Assembly: GCA_947464275.1 (NCBI GenBank)
Contig: CANHVU010000007.1
Span: forward strand, 1-64,000
From: Bacteroidota bacterium
Lineage (GTDB): Bacteria > Bacteroidota > Bacteroidia > UKL13-3
DNA length: 64,000 bases
Direction: 5' to 3'
Shown here: positions 9,462 through 18,012 of the stretch, piece by piece
How positions within the stretch are numbered: the first letter of the stretch is position 1
Layout: each line of letters starts with the position of its first letter
The notes under the pieces: model-generated
Databases searched by the model: none
Seen by the model: the letters and a program-made list of their open reading frames with translations, nothing else
What the model was told of the DNA's origin: nothing
Translations under genes and position numbers: made by a program

Positions 9462-10063
9462 AATTTGTTAAGTTGGGTGTTAGCTGAATTCATAATAGTA
9501 ACAAATTCGTTTGTTTGGACAACATCTTTAAATAATTGAGGTGTGGTTGGTTTGGGTTTGTATTCGTTTAAACTAAGCTGAAACCAATGTGTATCATGCC
9601 AATTACCATGTTTATAACCCACTTTTTTAAAAATTCCAATTTCTTCAAAACCCATGGCTTGATGAAATACAATACTTTTTTGATTGGGTAAAGCAACACC
9701 TGCAAATACATTGTAATAGCCTTGTAATTTTAAAATTTCAAAAAGAGTTTTATATAAAATTCTACCCAATCCTTTTTTATGGAATTCGGGAGCTAAATAA
9801 ATAGTCGATTCTGGACTCCATTGATAGGCCGTTCTATAACGGTGAGTACTACCATAAGAAAAACCAACAATATTATTGTTGTTCAAACAAACCAACCAAG
9901 GATATTTTTCAGTATTGACGCTAATTCTTTGTATGTATTCTTCTATTGATGGCGCTTCGTATTCAAAAGAAATGATGGTATGGTCAACATAATATTTATA
10001 AATAGTTAAAACAACATGCGCATCAGCTTCGTTGATTAATCGTATTTCAAAAGTATTTTCCAT
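9458..10063 (-). CDS. GNAT N-acetyltransferase (phosphinothricin acetyltransferase-like)
   Basis: About 201 residues. The N-terminal part (IRLINEADAHVVLTIY, then a tyrosine/isoleucine segment and FEYEAPSIEEYIQRI) is characteristic of the PAT/YncA subfamily of GNATs. The acetyl-CoA loop is HKKGLGRILYKTL (x-K-G-x-G-R). After residue 170 there is a 30-residue extension beyond the usual PAT length. The longest frame starts at a TTG (10069), but the ATG at 10063 gives MENTFEIRLI, the expected start, and is preferred. Natural substrates of this subfamily are often amino acids or amino-acid analogues. Confidence 0.88.
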   Translation of the reverse strand: MENTFEIRLINEADAHVVLTIYKYYVDHTIISFEYEAPSIEEYIQRISVNTEKYPWLVCLNNNNIVGFSYGSTHRYRTAYQWSPESTIYLAPEFHKKGLGRILYKTLFEILKLQGYYNVFAGVALPNQKSIVFHQAMGFEEIGIFKKVGYKHGNWHDTHWFQLSLNEYKPKPTTPQLFKDVVQTNEFVTIMNSANTQLNKL

Positions 10064-10069
10064 ACCCAA

Positions 10070-10615
10070 TTAATTTTTGTTGATTCTGTAAATATTTACT
10101 ACATCTCCATTGCTGGTTGTGGTTTTATCCAATTTCATTCTATTATTCAATGCAACTTTTATTGAATCAGTATTTTCTGGAACTATTACCGAAATGAGTG
10201 AAGTTGCATAATCATTTGCAAAAGCAAATTCTTTACATTTAATAGCTGCTTCACTGGCAAATCCTTTTCCTCGGAATGCTGGCATAAGCGAATAGCCAAT
10301 TTCTAACTCTTCCATATCATCAATGGTTTGAATGAGCAAACCACATTGACCAACAAATGCTCCTGTTTGTTTTTCTATCAATGCATTCATGCCGCCAAGC
10401 CCGTTTTCGTATCGGTTAAAAATCCTGTTAAACCAAATTCTACAACGTTCTATTGGATCTTCCACTTTGAGTTGCTCTTGCGAGAAAATATACTTTAGTG
10501 AATCTGGGTATTTGCAAAACGCTAACCATGTATCAAAATCTTGTTCAGTAATTTTTCTAAACAATAATCTTTCTGTTTCTTGTCCCTCTAGTGAGTATTT
10601 GAATGTTGTTTTCAT
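10070..10615 (-). CDS. GNAT N-acetyltransferase
   Basis: 181 residues. It starts with the Glu-Thr-Glu-Arg-Leu-Leu-Phe-Arg signature of RimJ/RimL-type GNATs near residue 13. It has a cofactor loop in MPAFRGKGFASEAAI (R-G-K-G-F-A) and the expected late-helix region at VPENTDSIKVALNNRM. Similar in class to the 8438-8983 protein but clearly divergent. Head-to-tail with the PAT-like gene, 6 nt away. Confidence 0.9.
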   Translation of the reverse strand: MKTTFKYSLEGQETERLLFRKITEQDFDTWLAFCKYPDSLKYIFSQEQLKVEDPIERCRIWFNRIFNRYENGLGGMNALIEKQTGAFVGQCGLLIQTIDDMEELEIGYSLMPAFRGKGFASEAAIKCKEFAFANDYATSLISVIVPENTDSIKVALNNRMKLDKTTTSNGDVVNIYRINKN

Positions 10616-10627
10616 TTTTTATTTAAA

Positions 10628-11329
10628 TTATATCTCCACAATTAATAAGTTTTCTTCCTCACCGTTTAATTGCGAAATCTGTTCTCCTTTTTTATTCCAA
10701 CAAGCACTTTTTCCTGCAGCTTCTATTGAGTATGAGCTGCCGATAAAATTGGCCATTAATATATTCATGGCATATTTTTTAGCATAAGCACTTAATTGTG
10801 TGTAAGACTCGTTAATCCCATTTGGCGTATAAAAAATACTTGCTAAATAAAGTGTTGTATCCACTTTACTTGCGTTTTCAAAATGAATAGGATGGCTAAT
10901 GTCAGCGCATATAGCCATAGAAATTTTTTCATCTCGCCATTCAATCAAGGGATTTAATGAGTTACCAGCTTTAAAATAAAGCTCCTCACCATCATGTAAA
11001 AACTGTTTGGTATAAATTTGTAAGGTTCCACTTGGCGAAAAAACAAATGAACCAATAAATAATTCAGAATTGATTTTTATTGGAGCACCCACCACTATAT
11101 GCATTTGATATTGTTTGGCCTTCTCCATTAAAACAGATAGTCTTGCATCATTTTCTGTAAATGCAAGTGCTTCGGCCTTCTCTCTTTCATAGCCTGTTAA
11201 CGACATTTCAGGAAATAAAATCAGTTCGACCTTTTGTTGCGCAGCTAATTCAATCATACGAAGATGATTTTGAATATTGGCATCAATGTTTTTATCGATT
11301 GGTTTTATTTGTGCAGCTGCTATTTTCAT
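10628..11329 (-). CDS. Carbon-nitrogen hydrolase (nitrilase superfamily amidase)
   Basis: 233 residues. The catalytic Glu-Lys-Cys triad is visible: E41 in LFPEMSLTGYE, K108 in YTKQFLHDGE and C141 in MAICADISHP. These match amidases that hydrolyse small amides or omega-amides in the cytoplasm. It is slightly short for the family (usual 250-280) because the C-terminal strand region is compact, but all catalytic parts are present. The start overlaps the stop of an upstream GNAT gene by 4 bases. Confidence 0.92.
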   Translation of the reverse strand: MKIAAAQIKPIDKNIDANIQNHLRMIELAAQQKVELILFPEMSLTGYEREKAEALAFTENDARLSVLMEKAKQYQMHIVVGAPIKINSELFIGSFVFSPSGTLQIYTKQFLHDGEELYFKAGNSLNPLIEWRDEKISMAICADISHPIHFENASKVDTTLYLASIFYTPNGINESYTQLSAYAKKYAMNILMANFIGSSYSIEAAGKSACWNKKGEQISQLNGEEENLLIVEI

Positions 11330-11781
11330 TTTTCACTCCATTTAATCAAAACAGCCTTTATCATCTCATTGTCAATTCTGATATCATTTAAAATTTCAAA
11401 ACCATGTTTCAAGTAAAATGGCATTGGCGATTGGTAATTTTCTCCATTAATTTTTAAATCATCATTATGGTCAATAACCCAACCATAAAATTCTTTATTT
11501 TCAGCTTTTAACTTTTCAATTAAAAGTCCTCCCAAACCTTTGCCTTTATGTTTTGAGGCAACAATAATTGAAAATCGAATTTGCTTTTCTTTTTCAAAAT
11601 CCACAGCCCAAGCTATTACATTTTGTTCTTCATCTAAAATGATGTAATGATTGTACCAATCGGCTCCATCTAACAAAATAGGAAATCTATCCTTTAATTT
11701 TAAAGGGTATTCATCATTCCATAAATCATTAATTTGTGAAATTTGTAATTCATTTAACTTTTTAGTTTTAATTATTTTCAT
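11326..11781 (-). CDS. GNAT N-acetyltransferase
   Basis: 151 residues. The cofactor-binding region is SIIVASKHKGKGLGGLLIEKL, where K-G-K-G-L-G is the R/Q-x-x-G-x-G/A equivalent; PFYLKHGFEIL is the usual late strand. Acceptor unknown. Codons for the first half of this protein recur in a broken copy about 860 bp upstream (12481-12604). Coupled by a 4-base overlap to the amidase gene. Confidence 0.88.
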   Translation of the reverse strand: MKIIKTKKLNELQISQINDLWNDEYPLKLKDRFPILLDGADWYNHYIILDEEQNVIAWAVDFEKEKQIRFSIIVASKHKGKGLGGLLIEKLKAENKEFYGWVIDHNDDLKINGENYQSPMPFYLKHGFEILNDIRIDNEMIKAVLIKWSEK

Positions 11782-11824
11782 ACATAAATCTTCTTAAAGT
11801 TGGTTCATTGTGGTGAATTAACCC

Positions 11825-11944
11825 TTATTGAATATATACCTTTTCATCTTCTTTGGTCGCATGTAATTCAAGTGCAAATAAAATCCTGTTGTCAACTAAA
11901 GTGGTAACATCCTCAATTGTGGCTTTGTGATAGGTTATGTTCAT
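11825..11944 (-). pseudogene. N-terminal remnant of a GNAT acetyltransferase
   Basis: A 39-codon frame with an ATG at 11944 and TAA at 11825-11827. The encoded start (MNITYHKATIEDVTTLVDNR, then ILFALEL) looks like the first helix-strand of a GNAT enzyme, where x-x-A-T-x-E-D is the typical opening. The remaining two thirds, including the acetyl-CoA loop, are missing. It begins 2 nt after the stop of the intact GNAT gene at 11947, so it was probably the next gene of the operon before it was cut down. Confidence 0.6.
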
Positions 11945-11946
11945 TG

Positions 11947-12453
11947 CTATTGTAACTTTAAGGTATATAAATAATATTGCTTTCCGTAAATTAAATCAAG
12001 ATCTTTTTGCTTAACAAAGCCAATACTTTCATAAATATGCCTAGCCGCATTTTGAAACTCGGAAGTATGTAAAGCAATTATTTCTTCTCCAGACTCTTTG
12101 GCAAAATTTATACATTGTTGCGTGAGCTTTCTACCGATTCCCCTGCCTTCAAATTTTGGATGAACGCCTACCAATCTTATATAGCACCATTCCTTTTCAA
12201 AAATAGTCGTTGGATTTCCATTTGGTATCAAAAAAGCCATTCCAACAAGTTCGTTTGCATTTTCACAAACAAAACACTTTGCTAATTTTAAAACGTTTAA
12301 ATAAGTATTATCGTCATTATGATTGGCTTTCATTAATTCCCAATTTTCATTTCCTAATACATTTTGGAATTGCCCATAAGCAAGTAAACCCAATGGCTGA
12401 AGTTGTTTTAAATCTTTTTTAGTTGCTGTTCTATAATTAAATTCTTTTGTCAT
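11947..12453 (-). CDS. GNAT N-acetyltransferase
   Basis: 168 residues with the classical GNAT layout: FNYRTATKKDLKQLQPL at the start, central strand CFVCENANELVGMAFLI, cofactor loop VGVHPKFEGRGIGRKLTQQCI (R-G-I-G-R-K), and the late helix NAARHIYESIGFV. Cytoplasmic; acceptor unknown. The frame of its ATG continues upstream, without a stop, into the decayed copy of another GNAT gene, so an N-terminally extended start cannot be fully excluded. Confidence 0.9.
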   Translation of the reverse strand: MTKEFNYRTATKKDLKQLQPLGLLAYGQFQNVLGNENWELMKANHNDDNTYLNVLKLAKCFVCENANELVGMAFLIPNGNPTTIFEKEWCYIRLVGVHPKFEGRGIGRKLTQQCINFAKESGEEIIALHTSEFQNAARHIYESIGFVKQKDLDLIYGKQYYLYTLKLQ

Positions 12454-12480
12454 ATTTTTATTTTTATATGTATAACCTAA

Positions 12481-12604
12481 TACATTTTGCTCTTCATTTA
12501 AAACTTTATAATGATTGTGCCAATCAGCTTGATCTAATAGAATAGGAAATCTTTCTTTAAGTTTAAAGGGTATTTATCATTCCATAATTGGTTAATTTGA
12601 AATG
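12481..12604 (-). pseudogene. Frameshifted 5' fragment of a second copy of the GNAT gene at 11326-11781
   Basis: About 124 bp closely match 11617-11745, the N-terminal codons of the intact gene. Compared with the intact copy, one base is missing in the Lys/Leu-rich stretch after the YPL codons (47 versus 48 nt between the WND and LLD codons), shifting the frame. After that the frame reads FPILLDQADWHNHY and runs without a stop into the ATG of the 11947-12453 gene. The rest of the gap to 12731 is AT-rich and shows nothing recognisable. Confidence 0.75.
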
Positions 12605-12731
12605 ACCGAAGAAATGTTAATAGTGTAGTTTTATTGTGTCATTTGTTGTACCTTGGATTTATCAATTAGGCATAACAAATGTATTGATTGGCTTCAGAAT
12701 TTAATGAAATGCCAACGGATTGTATTAAATT

Positions 12732-13475
12732 TTACAGTTTACTCAATTTTTTATACTTAAAATAAACTTCTTTGGCGGTAAGTTTGGCTATTATAAAACC
12801 ATATTTACCATCTAAAAAACCAAGTTTAAAAATATAATCGCGTAAAAACCTGAATAGGGGACTGAACAAAATTTTAAATAGGGAAGATTTTTTTCCTTTA
12901 GCATGATAAGCCTTGGCAGCTATGGTCGAAAAGTAATCTACTTTGCCTTCATGTTGCGCTACCGAAGTATAACTCCAATGTAATATTTTACCTTCAAGTA
13001 ATGTTATTTTGGCATTGGCGTCCATTTCAAATTTATCGTGTGGATTCATGCCACCCCATTTTCCTTTGCGGCTATCCCATAAACGTAGTTTTAAATCGCT
13101 TTGCCAAGCACCATGGTTTATCCATTGTCCGCAGTAATTATTATGCCTGTTTATAATATATCCATCCGCAATTTTACTACTATTTTTTAGGGTAATAATT
13201 TCTTGTTTTAGTTTTTCGTCAATGGCTTCATCGGCATCAAGCGAAAGTATAAAAGGATATTGCGCTTTGCTGATGGCAAAGTTTTTTTGTTCTATATGTC
13301 CTAAAAATTTTTGTAAAATAACCCTTGCACCAAGTTCTTTTGCTAGTTCTGCTGTATTATCAGTACTATATGAGTCTATTACCACAATATCATCGGCAAT
13401 GGCTTTAACAGAGTTAATACATCGTTCAATGTTTTGTGATTCGTTATGAGTTATAATGGCTACACTTAAATTCAT
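12732..13475 (-). CDS. Family 2 glycosyltransferase (WaaE/KdtX-like)
   Basis: 247 residues. A GT-A fold is seen: MNLSVAIITHNESQNIERCI at the start, DSYSTDNTAELA for the nucleotide pocket, and the DxD-type LSLDADEAI near residue 88 for metal and sugar nucleotide. The whole pattern (short length, IDSYSTDNT, DAHPHDKFE-like WGGMNPHDKFE) resembles WaaE-type LPS core glycosyltransferases. A role in adding a sugar to LPS or another cell-surface glycan is inferred. It follows another GT2 gene by 6 nt, so both probably act on one glycan. Confidence 0.88.
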   Translation of the reverse strand: MNLSVAIITHNESQNIERCINSVKAIADDIVVIDSYSTDNTAELAKELGARVILQKFLGHIEQKNFAISKAQYPFILSLDADEAIDEKLKQEIITLKNSSKIADGYIINRHNNYCGQWINHGAWQSDLKLRLWDSRKGKWGGMNPHDKFEMDANAKITLLEGKILHWSYTSVAQHEGKVDYFSTIAAKAYHAKGKKSSLFKILFSPLFRFLRDYIFKLGFLDGKYGFIIAKLTAKEVYFKYKKLSKL

Positions 13476-13481
13476 GGTTAC

Positions 13482-14381
13482 TTATTTGGCTATCCACCAA
13501 GCTCTCAATTTGGCGGTTAAGTAAAATATATCTTTGGTAAATTTAAGGGTAGTATCATGGTTAAAAACATTGCCTAACAACAATACATTTTTATAAAAAT
13601 ACGATGATGGAAATTTCCATTTGGCTGCAAACTGTTTACGGCCATCGTTTTTTTGAACACGGCCAGTGCTTTTACTTTGAAAATGATAAACCAAACTATT
13701 GCCCAATCCTTTAAAATTACGCACGCCAGCTTGCCAAAGTTTCATGGAAAAATCGGGGTCGCTGTACATACCAGGACTAAACTCTTCACTATATCCATTT
13801 ACTTGATTAAACAAACTAATATGCACCAAACTAGGAGGCCAACTTGCACCAAACCAATCGTGGTGTTTAAGTTTTGATACAAAAGTAAGCAGTTCTTTTT
13901 CTTTAAAATTGTCGGGCGAATTACCAAAATCGAAAGGAGCTATGGCACATTTATTACCACTATCCTTTGGCTCTATCATGGTGCCACTAAAATACCATAA
14001 ATGATTGTTTTGCAATTGCACTTCATTCCATAATACTTCATCCCATTTAGGGCATACATACATATCATCGTTTAAAAATAATATATAATCAGTTTTGGCT
14101 AAAGTAGCCATGGCATTCATGGCATAGCAAACACCTGCATTTTGAGCTGAGTATGTATAATCTAACTGTTGTGTTTTTATCCATGCTAAAGTGCCATCAG
14201 TTCCTTCGTTTACATGAATAATTATTTGATGGTTATAAGTAGAATTTTTTTTAATGGCGGCTAGGCAAAATTGTAACATAGCCAAGTTATTCCAACTAGG
14301 AATAACAATGCTAAATTTGGCATCACTTGGTGTTTGCGAAGCAGGATTAAAAGTAATATTTGGCTTTGGAAAAGCTTGCAT
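13482..14381 (-). CDS. Family 2 glycosyltransferase
   Basis: 299 residues. The GT2 opening FSIVIPSWNNLAMLQFCLAAI is followed by IIIHVNEGTDGTLAWI, the donor-contact NAGVCYAMN segment, and the DxD-like metal site FLNDDMYV. The HDWFGASWPPSLVH and YSDPDFSMKLWQAG segments are in the acceptor half. No membrane segments. The neighbour is a WaaE-like transferase; surface polysaccharide or LPS decoration is the likely role. Confidence 0.9.
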   Translation of the reverse strand: MQAFPKPNITFNPASQTPSDAKFSIVIPSWNNLAMLQFCLAAIKKNSTYNHQIIIHVNEGTDGTLAWIKTQQLDYTYSAQNAGVCYAMNAMATLAKTDYILFLNDDMYVCPKWDEVLWNEVQLQNNHLWYFSGTMIEPKDSGNKCAIAPFDFGNSPDNFKEKELLTFVSKLKHHDWFGASWPPSLVHISLFNQVNGYSEEFSPGMYSDPDFSMKLWQAGVRNFKGLGNSLVYHFQSKSTGRVQKNDGRKQFAAKWKFPSSYFYKNVLLLGNVFNHDTTLKFTKDIFYLTAKLRAWWIAK

Positions 14382-14404
14382 TTATAGGTTAATCTCTAAA
14401 ACAA

Positions 14405-15355
14405 TTATTTTTTTAAGCCAATTTCGCGTAAGCGTTCGTTTAAATATTCGCCAGCACTTATTGGTTCATAATGCAATTGATAGCTGCTGGTTACGCAACT
14501 TTCTAAACAATCTAAGCGCATTTCACTTCGTGGATGTAAAAAGAAAGGAATACTAAAACGGCTAGTTCCCCATTTTTCTCTTGGTGGATTTACCACACGG
14601 TGCGTAGTTGATTTTAGTTTATTATTGGTTAAACGTTGTAACATATCGCCTACGTTAACTACTAGCTGCTCAGGTAATGCAGTAATAGCCACCCATTCGC
14701 CTTGTTTATTTAATACCTCTAAACCCTCAGCACTAGCGCCCATTAACAAAGTAATAAGGTTGATATCTTCGTGTTCTGCCGCTCTTACTGCACTTTTAGG
14801 TTCGTTTGTTATTGGCGGATAATGAATTGGGCGTAAAATAGAATTGCCGTTTTTTATTTTTGCATCAAAATAAAATTCATCTAAACCCAAGTATAATGCA
14901 ATGGCGCGCAACATGTGTTTGCCCGTTTCTTCTAATTGTTTATATGCTTTTATACCAAATTCGTTAAAAGCAGGTAGTTCAGGTACAAATATGTTTTCAG
15001 GGTATTCACTTCTAATTGGATCATCACCTTCAACCGTTTGGCCAAAATGCCAAAATTCCTTCAAATCGCCTTCGCTCCGGCCTTTGGCATGTTCTTTTCC
15101 AAAACCTACATAACCTCTTTGTCCTGCTATTTCAGGGTCTTCAAATGTTACTTTTTTATCTAATGGTAAGTTAAAAAAGTTTTGAACTTGTTGATATAAG
15201 GTATTCGATGTATCGTCAGTTAGTAAATGTCCTTTAACGGCCACAAAGCCTATTTCTTCGTAGGCTCTACCAAGTTCTTGCACAAATTTTTCTTTGCGCT
15301 GCGTATCGCCACTTAAAAAGTCGTTTAAATCAATTGAGGGAATTCCTGCTTCCAT
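14405..15355 (-). CDS. 2-oxoglutarate/Fe(II)-dependent dioxygenase, isopenicillin N synthase family
   Basis: About 316 residues. An N-terminal DIOX_N part (IPSIDLNDFLSG, then GFVAVKGHLL) precedes the jelly-roll core. Iron ligands H-x-D and the distal H are visible: H-E-D in RAAEHEDINLITLL and H in STTHRVVNPP; the 2-oxoglutarate-binding R-x-S is RFSIPFF. This is the plant-type/IPNS-like architecture used for oxidising small molecules; the substrate is unknown. The longest frame starts with a TTG at 15379, but the ATG at 15355 (MEAGIPSIDLN) fits family starts and is used here. Confidence 0.9.
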   Translation of the reverse strand: MEAGIPSIDLNDFLSGDTQRKEKFVQELGRAYEEIGFVAVKGHLLTDDTSNTLYQQVQNFFNLPLDKKVTFEDPEIAGQRGYVGFGKEHAKGRSEGDLKEFWHFGQTVEGDDPIRSEYPENIFVPELPAFNEFGIKAYKQLEETGKHMLRAIALYLGLDEFYFDAKIKNGNSILRPIHYPPITNEPKSAVRAAEHEDINLITLLMGASAEGLEVLNKQGEWVAITALPEQLVVNVGDMLQRLTNNKLKSTTHRVVNPPREKWGTSRFSIPFFLHPRSEMRLDCLESCVTSSYQLHYEPISAGEYLNERLREIGLKK

Positions 15356-15437
15356 AGTTGTAAAAATTATAGAATGCAAGTATAGTAAATATGCACCAAT
15401 TTAAAGGCAGTTTGCAACCATAAAATGTTTTATGGGT

Positions 15438-17180
15438 TTATCTGCTTACCATATCAAAGGCTTCGTCAGGTATTTCGTTAATATTTAAAATTAAAAAACC
15501 ATCTAACGAATTGTTGAATTTAGGGTCCACATTAAAAGCAATTATTTTTCCTTTTAGCTTTAAATATTTTTTTATCAAAACAGGTATTTTGGCATGATTG
15601 GTTTCTATGTCGCCAATTAAATTATCTAATAATTTAATGTCGTCCATGTGTTTTTCAAGCAATAGTTTTTTGTCTTCACCTTTGAATTTGTACTTAAATT
15701 TTTTGCGTGGTTTTACCATTTTCGATAGAGCTCTATCAAAATGGTTATGCCTAATATAAGCTACCAATAAATCTTTCGACAGATTTGAAAATTCACCACT
15801 AATGCTTACTGGGCCAATCATGTAATTGTAGCGGCCTTTGTTTTGTTTTAAAAATTCGTTGATGCCTTTCCAAAGCAACATTAAACTCAAAGGTTTGCGT
15901 TGGTAATCCAATGCTACAAACGAACGACCCAATTCTATGCTTTCTTTTAAAATAGGGGCAAAAGGTTTTTTAAGTTTGAATAATTGATTTAAGTAAAATC
16001 CTTTTTTGCCAAATTGCTTAAACAGCTCATCGCCTAAACCTAATCGATATGCGCCTACAATTTTGTTTTCGGCCGAATCCCAAATAAATAAATGTTTGTA
16101 GTATAAATCAAACTCATCGGTATCAAAACTGCGGTTGGTACCTTCGCCTACTGCTCTAAATGTAATTTCGCGTAGCCTTGTTATTTCCTTTAAAACTGAT
16201 GGAATATTATAAGCGCTGCTTATATATACTTCAAAATTTTCGTGTTTGTAAACGCAATCATCAGCTATGTTTTTTATATTGATTACTATTTCATCTGTTG
16301 GCGTTTCTTCAATAATAGGTCTAGGTCTAATTAATCGATTAAGGTTTATATTGAAGAATTTTTTCACTTCAAAACCAGAGCCTAAAGCATAAGTTTTAGC
16401 CCTTACAAATCGTAATAATTCATCGCTATTCTCAAATTCGGCTAATGATTTTGGTAAAATGGGTTTGCCAATTCTTACTTTTACTTTTTGTTTTTTATTA
16501 AATAATTCCGATGGTAGTTTAACAGTTCGTAAACTCGGACTAATTAACCCTAAAAGATTAAAGGCTAAACTATTGTGACCACTAAAATAAATAGGTAATA
16601 CTTTGATATTGGCTCTTTGAATAATTTTGCCAATAGTTGGATCCCATTTTTTATCAGCAATTTTTAGTGTATTTAAACTCAAAGCAGAAACTTCGCCAGC
16701 TGGGAAAATTGCAATTGGATGTTCTTTTACATAACCCATTAGTGTTTTTAAACCTTGCACATTTAAATTGCTGTTTTTAGCATCATTAAAAGGATTAACT
16801 GCAATAATATTATCTTGTATAGCTGGAATTTGTTGTAATAAGTAATTAGCTAATACTTTTGTATCGGGTCTTATTTTATTTAAAATAGAAACCAAAATTA
16901 AGCCATCTATGCCGCCATATGGATGGTTGGCTATGGCTATAAAAGGTTCGGTTTTTGGTATGTTTTTTAAATCTTCTGCATCTATTTCGTAATCAATGCC
17001 TAGCTCAGCAAGCATTTTATCAGTAAATTCAAAACTTTGTAATTCAGAGTAAGGGCTGTAAGCTTCGTTAATTTTATCGAGCTTTAGCAGTTTCATTATT
17101 GCGGGAGCAATTAAACTAATATGCAGTTTTTCCAATTTTAATGCTTTGGCTACATCTTTTTCGTTTATTAATTCGCTCAT
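15438..17180 (-). CDS. OlsF-like bifunctional acyltransferase (PlsC-type plus OlsB/hemolysin-type GNAT)
   Basis: About 580 residues and two enzymes in one chain. The N-terminal half is a lysophospholipid acyltransferase-like domain with IANHPYGGIDGL (catalytic His and Asp, with five residues between), IFPAGEVSAL and the LPIYFSGHNS segment. The C-terminal half has features of the hemolysin/OlsB acyl-ACP GNAT family: REITFRAVGEGTNRSFDTDEFD and ELGRSFVALDYQRKPLSLMLLWKGI. This order matches OlsF, known from Flavobacterium and Serratia to make ornithine lipids, so synthesis of ornithine or related aminolipids for the membrane is inferred. The frame extends to a TTG at 17219, but the ATG at 17180 (MSELINEKDVAKAL) is the natural start. 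Confidence 0.82.
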   Translation of the reverse strand: MSELINEKDVAKALKLEKLHISLIAPAIMKLLKLDKINEAYSPYSELQSFEFTDKMLAELGIDYEIDAEDLKNIPKTEPFIAIANHPYGGIDGLILVSILNKIRPDTKVLANYLLQQIPAIQDNIIAVNPFNDAKNSNLNVQGLKTLMGYVKEHPIAIFPAGEVSALSLNTLKIADKKWDPTIGKIIQRANIKVLPIYFSGHNSLAFNLLGLISPSLRTVKLPSELFNKKQKVKVRIGKPILPKSLAEFENSDELLRFVRAKTYALGSGFEVKKFFNINLNRLIRPRPIIEETPTDEIVINIKNIADDCVYKHENFEVYISSAYNIPSVLKEITRLREITFRAVGEGTNRSFDTDEFDLYYKHLFIWDSAENKIVGAYRLGLGDELFKQFGKKGFYLNQLFKLKKPFAPILKESIELGRSFVALDYQRKPLSLMLLWKGINEFLKQNKGRYNYMIGPVSISGEFSNLSKDLLVAYIRHNHFDRALSKMVKPRKKFKYKFKGEDKKLLLEKHMDDIKLLDNLIGDIETNHAKIPVLIKKYLKLKGKIIAFNVDPKFNNSLDGFLILNINEIPDEAFDMVSR

Positions 17181-17284
17181 AGTTTGTTTGGTATTTTTAT
17201 AAAAATCAAAATTAAGCAATTTAATTATTTAGTAATATAAACTTATTGTTAAGCGGTATTATTCACATTTAATTAGTTGAAAAA

Positions 17285-17965
17285 ATGTACATATCAATCA
17301 TTTTAATAAGTCCATTTTCGCAGTTCTTGAATTTTTTAACTCCATATCGTTTTATAGCCATTGAAGGTAATATAGGTGCTGGTAAAAGTACTTTGGCTAA
17401 TATGTTGGCTAACAGCTTAAATGCTAAAAAAATCATGGAAGAATTTGAAGATAATTCATTTCTACCCAAATTTTACGAGAACAAAGCCAGGTATGCATTT
17501 CCACTTGAAATGAGCTTTTTGGCAGCAAGGTTTAATCAACTAAAAAAGCATTTGGTAGAAGAAAACTTGTTTGGAGAGCCTATTATTAGCGATTATATTT
17601 TTGCTAAATGTTTATTGTTTTCGCAAAATACTTTAGATGATGACGAGTATAAACTGTACCGCCAAATGTTCGAAATTATCAATTTTCAAATTCCACAACC
17701 CGATTTATTGGTTTACTTGCATTCGCCTATTGAAAAATTGCAATGGAATATTTTAAACCGAGGTCGAGTGTATGAACGAAAAATGGAAAATAGTTACTTA
17801 CAAGGTTTACAAGAAACTTATTTCAAATACTTACATAGTCAACAAAATGCACGTGTTTTGGTAGTTAATTGTGCAGCACTCGATTTTGTAAATAAACCAA
17901 CCGATTACGAGTTTTTATTAGAGTTAGTGTGTAAGCAATATCCTGTTGGAATAACTTATTTATAA
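17285..17965 (+). CDS. Deoxynucleoside kinase (dCK/dGK-type)
   Basis: Up to 226 residues. It has the P-loop IEGNIGAGKST for ATP, then LEMSFLAARFNQLKK, where homologues contact the deoxynucleoside, and the Arg-rich lid segment LNRGRVYERKME. It phosphorylates deoxynucleosides (probably deoxyadenosine or deoxyguanosine) for the salvage pathway. The ATG at 17285 adds about 20 hydrophobic residues before YRFIAIEGNIGAGKS; family members usually start a few residues before this motif, so translation may really begin further in. A decayed copy of its 3' half lies at 19405-19560. Confidence 0.88.
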   Translation: MYISIILISPFSQFLNFLTPYRFIAIEGNIGAGKSTLANMLANSLNAKKIMEEFEDNSFLPKFYENKARYAFPLEMSFLAARFNQLKKHLVEENLFGEPIISDYIFAKCLLFSQNTLDDDEYKLYRQMFEIINFQIPQPDLLVYLHSPIEKLQWNILNRGRVYERKMENSYLQGLQETYFKYLHSQQNARVLVVNCAALDFVNKPTDYEFLLELVCKQYPVGITYL

Positions 17966-17999
17966 AAAAAGCCCACAATATTTAATTGAGGGCTCTTTT
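17964..17999 (+). terminator. Weak terminator after the deoxynucleoside kinase
   Basis: Stem AAAAAAGCCC with GGGCTCTTTT (one mismatch) around an AT-rich loop, overlapping the kinase stop codon, with T-rich sequence after it. It lies between convergent genes. Confidence 0.5.
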
Positions 18000-18012
18000 G
18001 TTTTAGGTAGTT

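Noticed and set aside
8438-12453. GNAT/methyltransferase run as integron gene cassettes
   Set aside because: The genes overlap or are separated by only a few bases, so there is no room for attC sites, and no integrase is seen.
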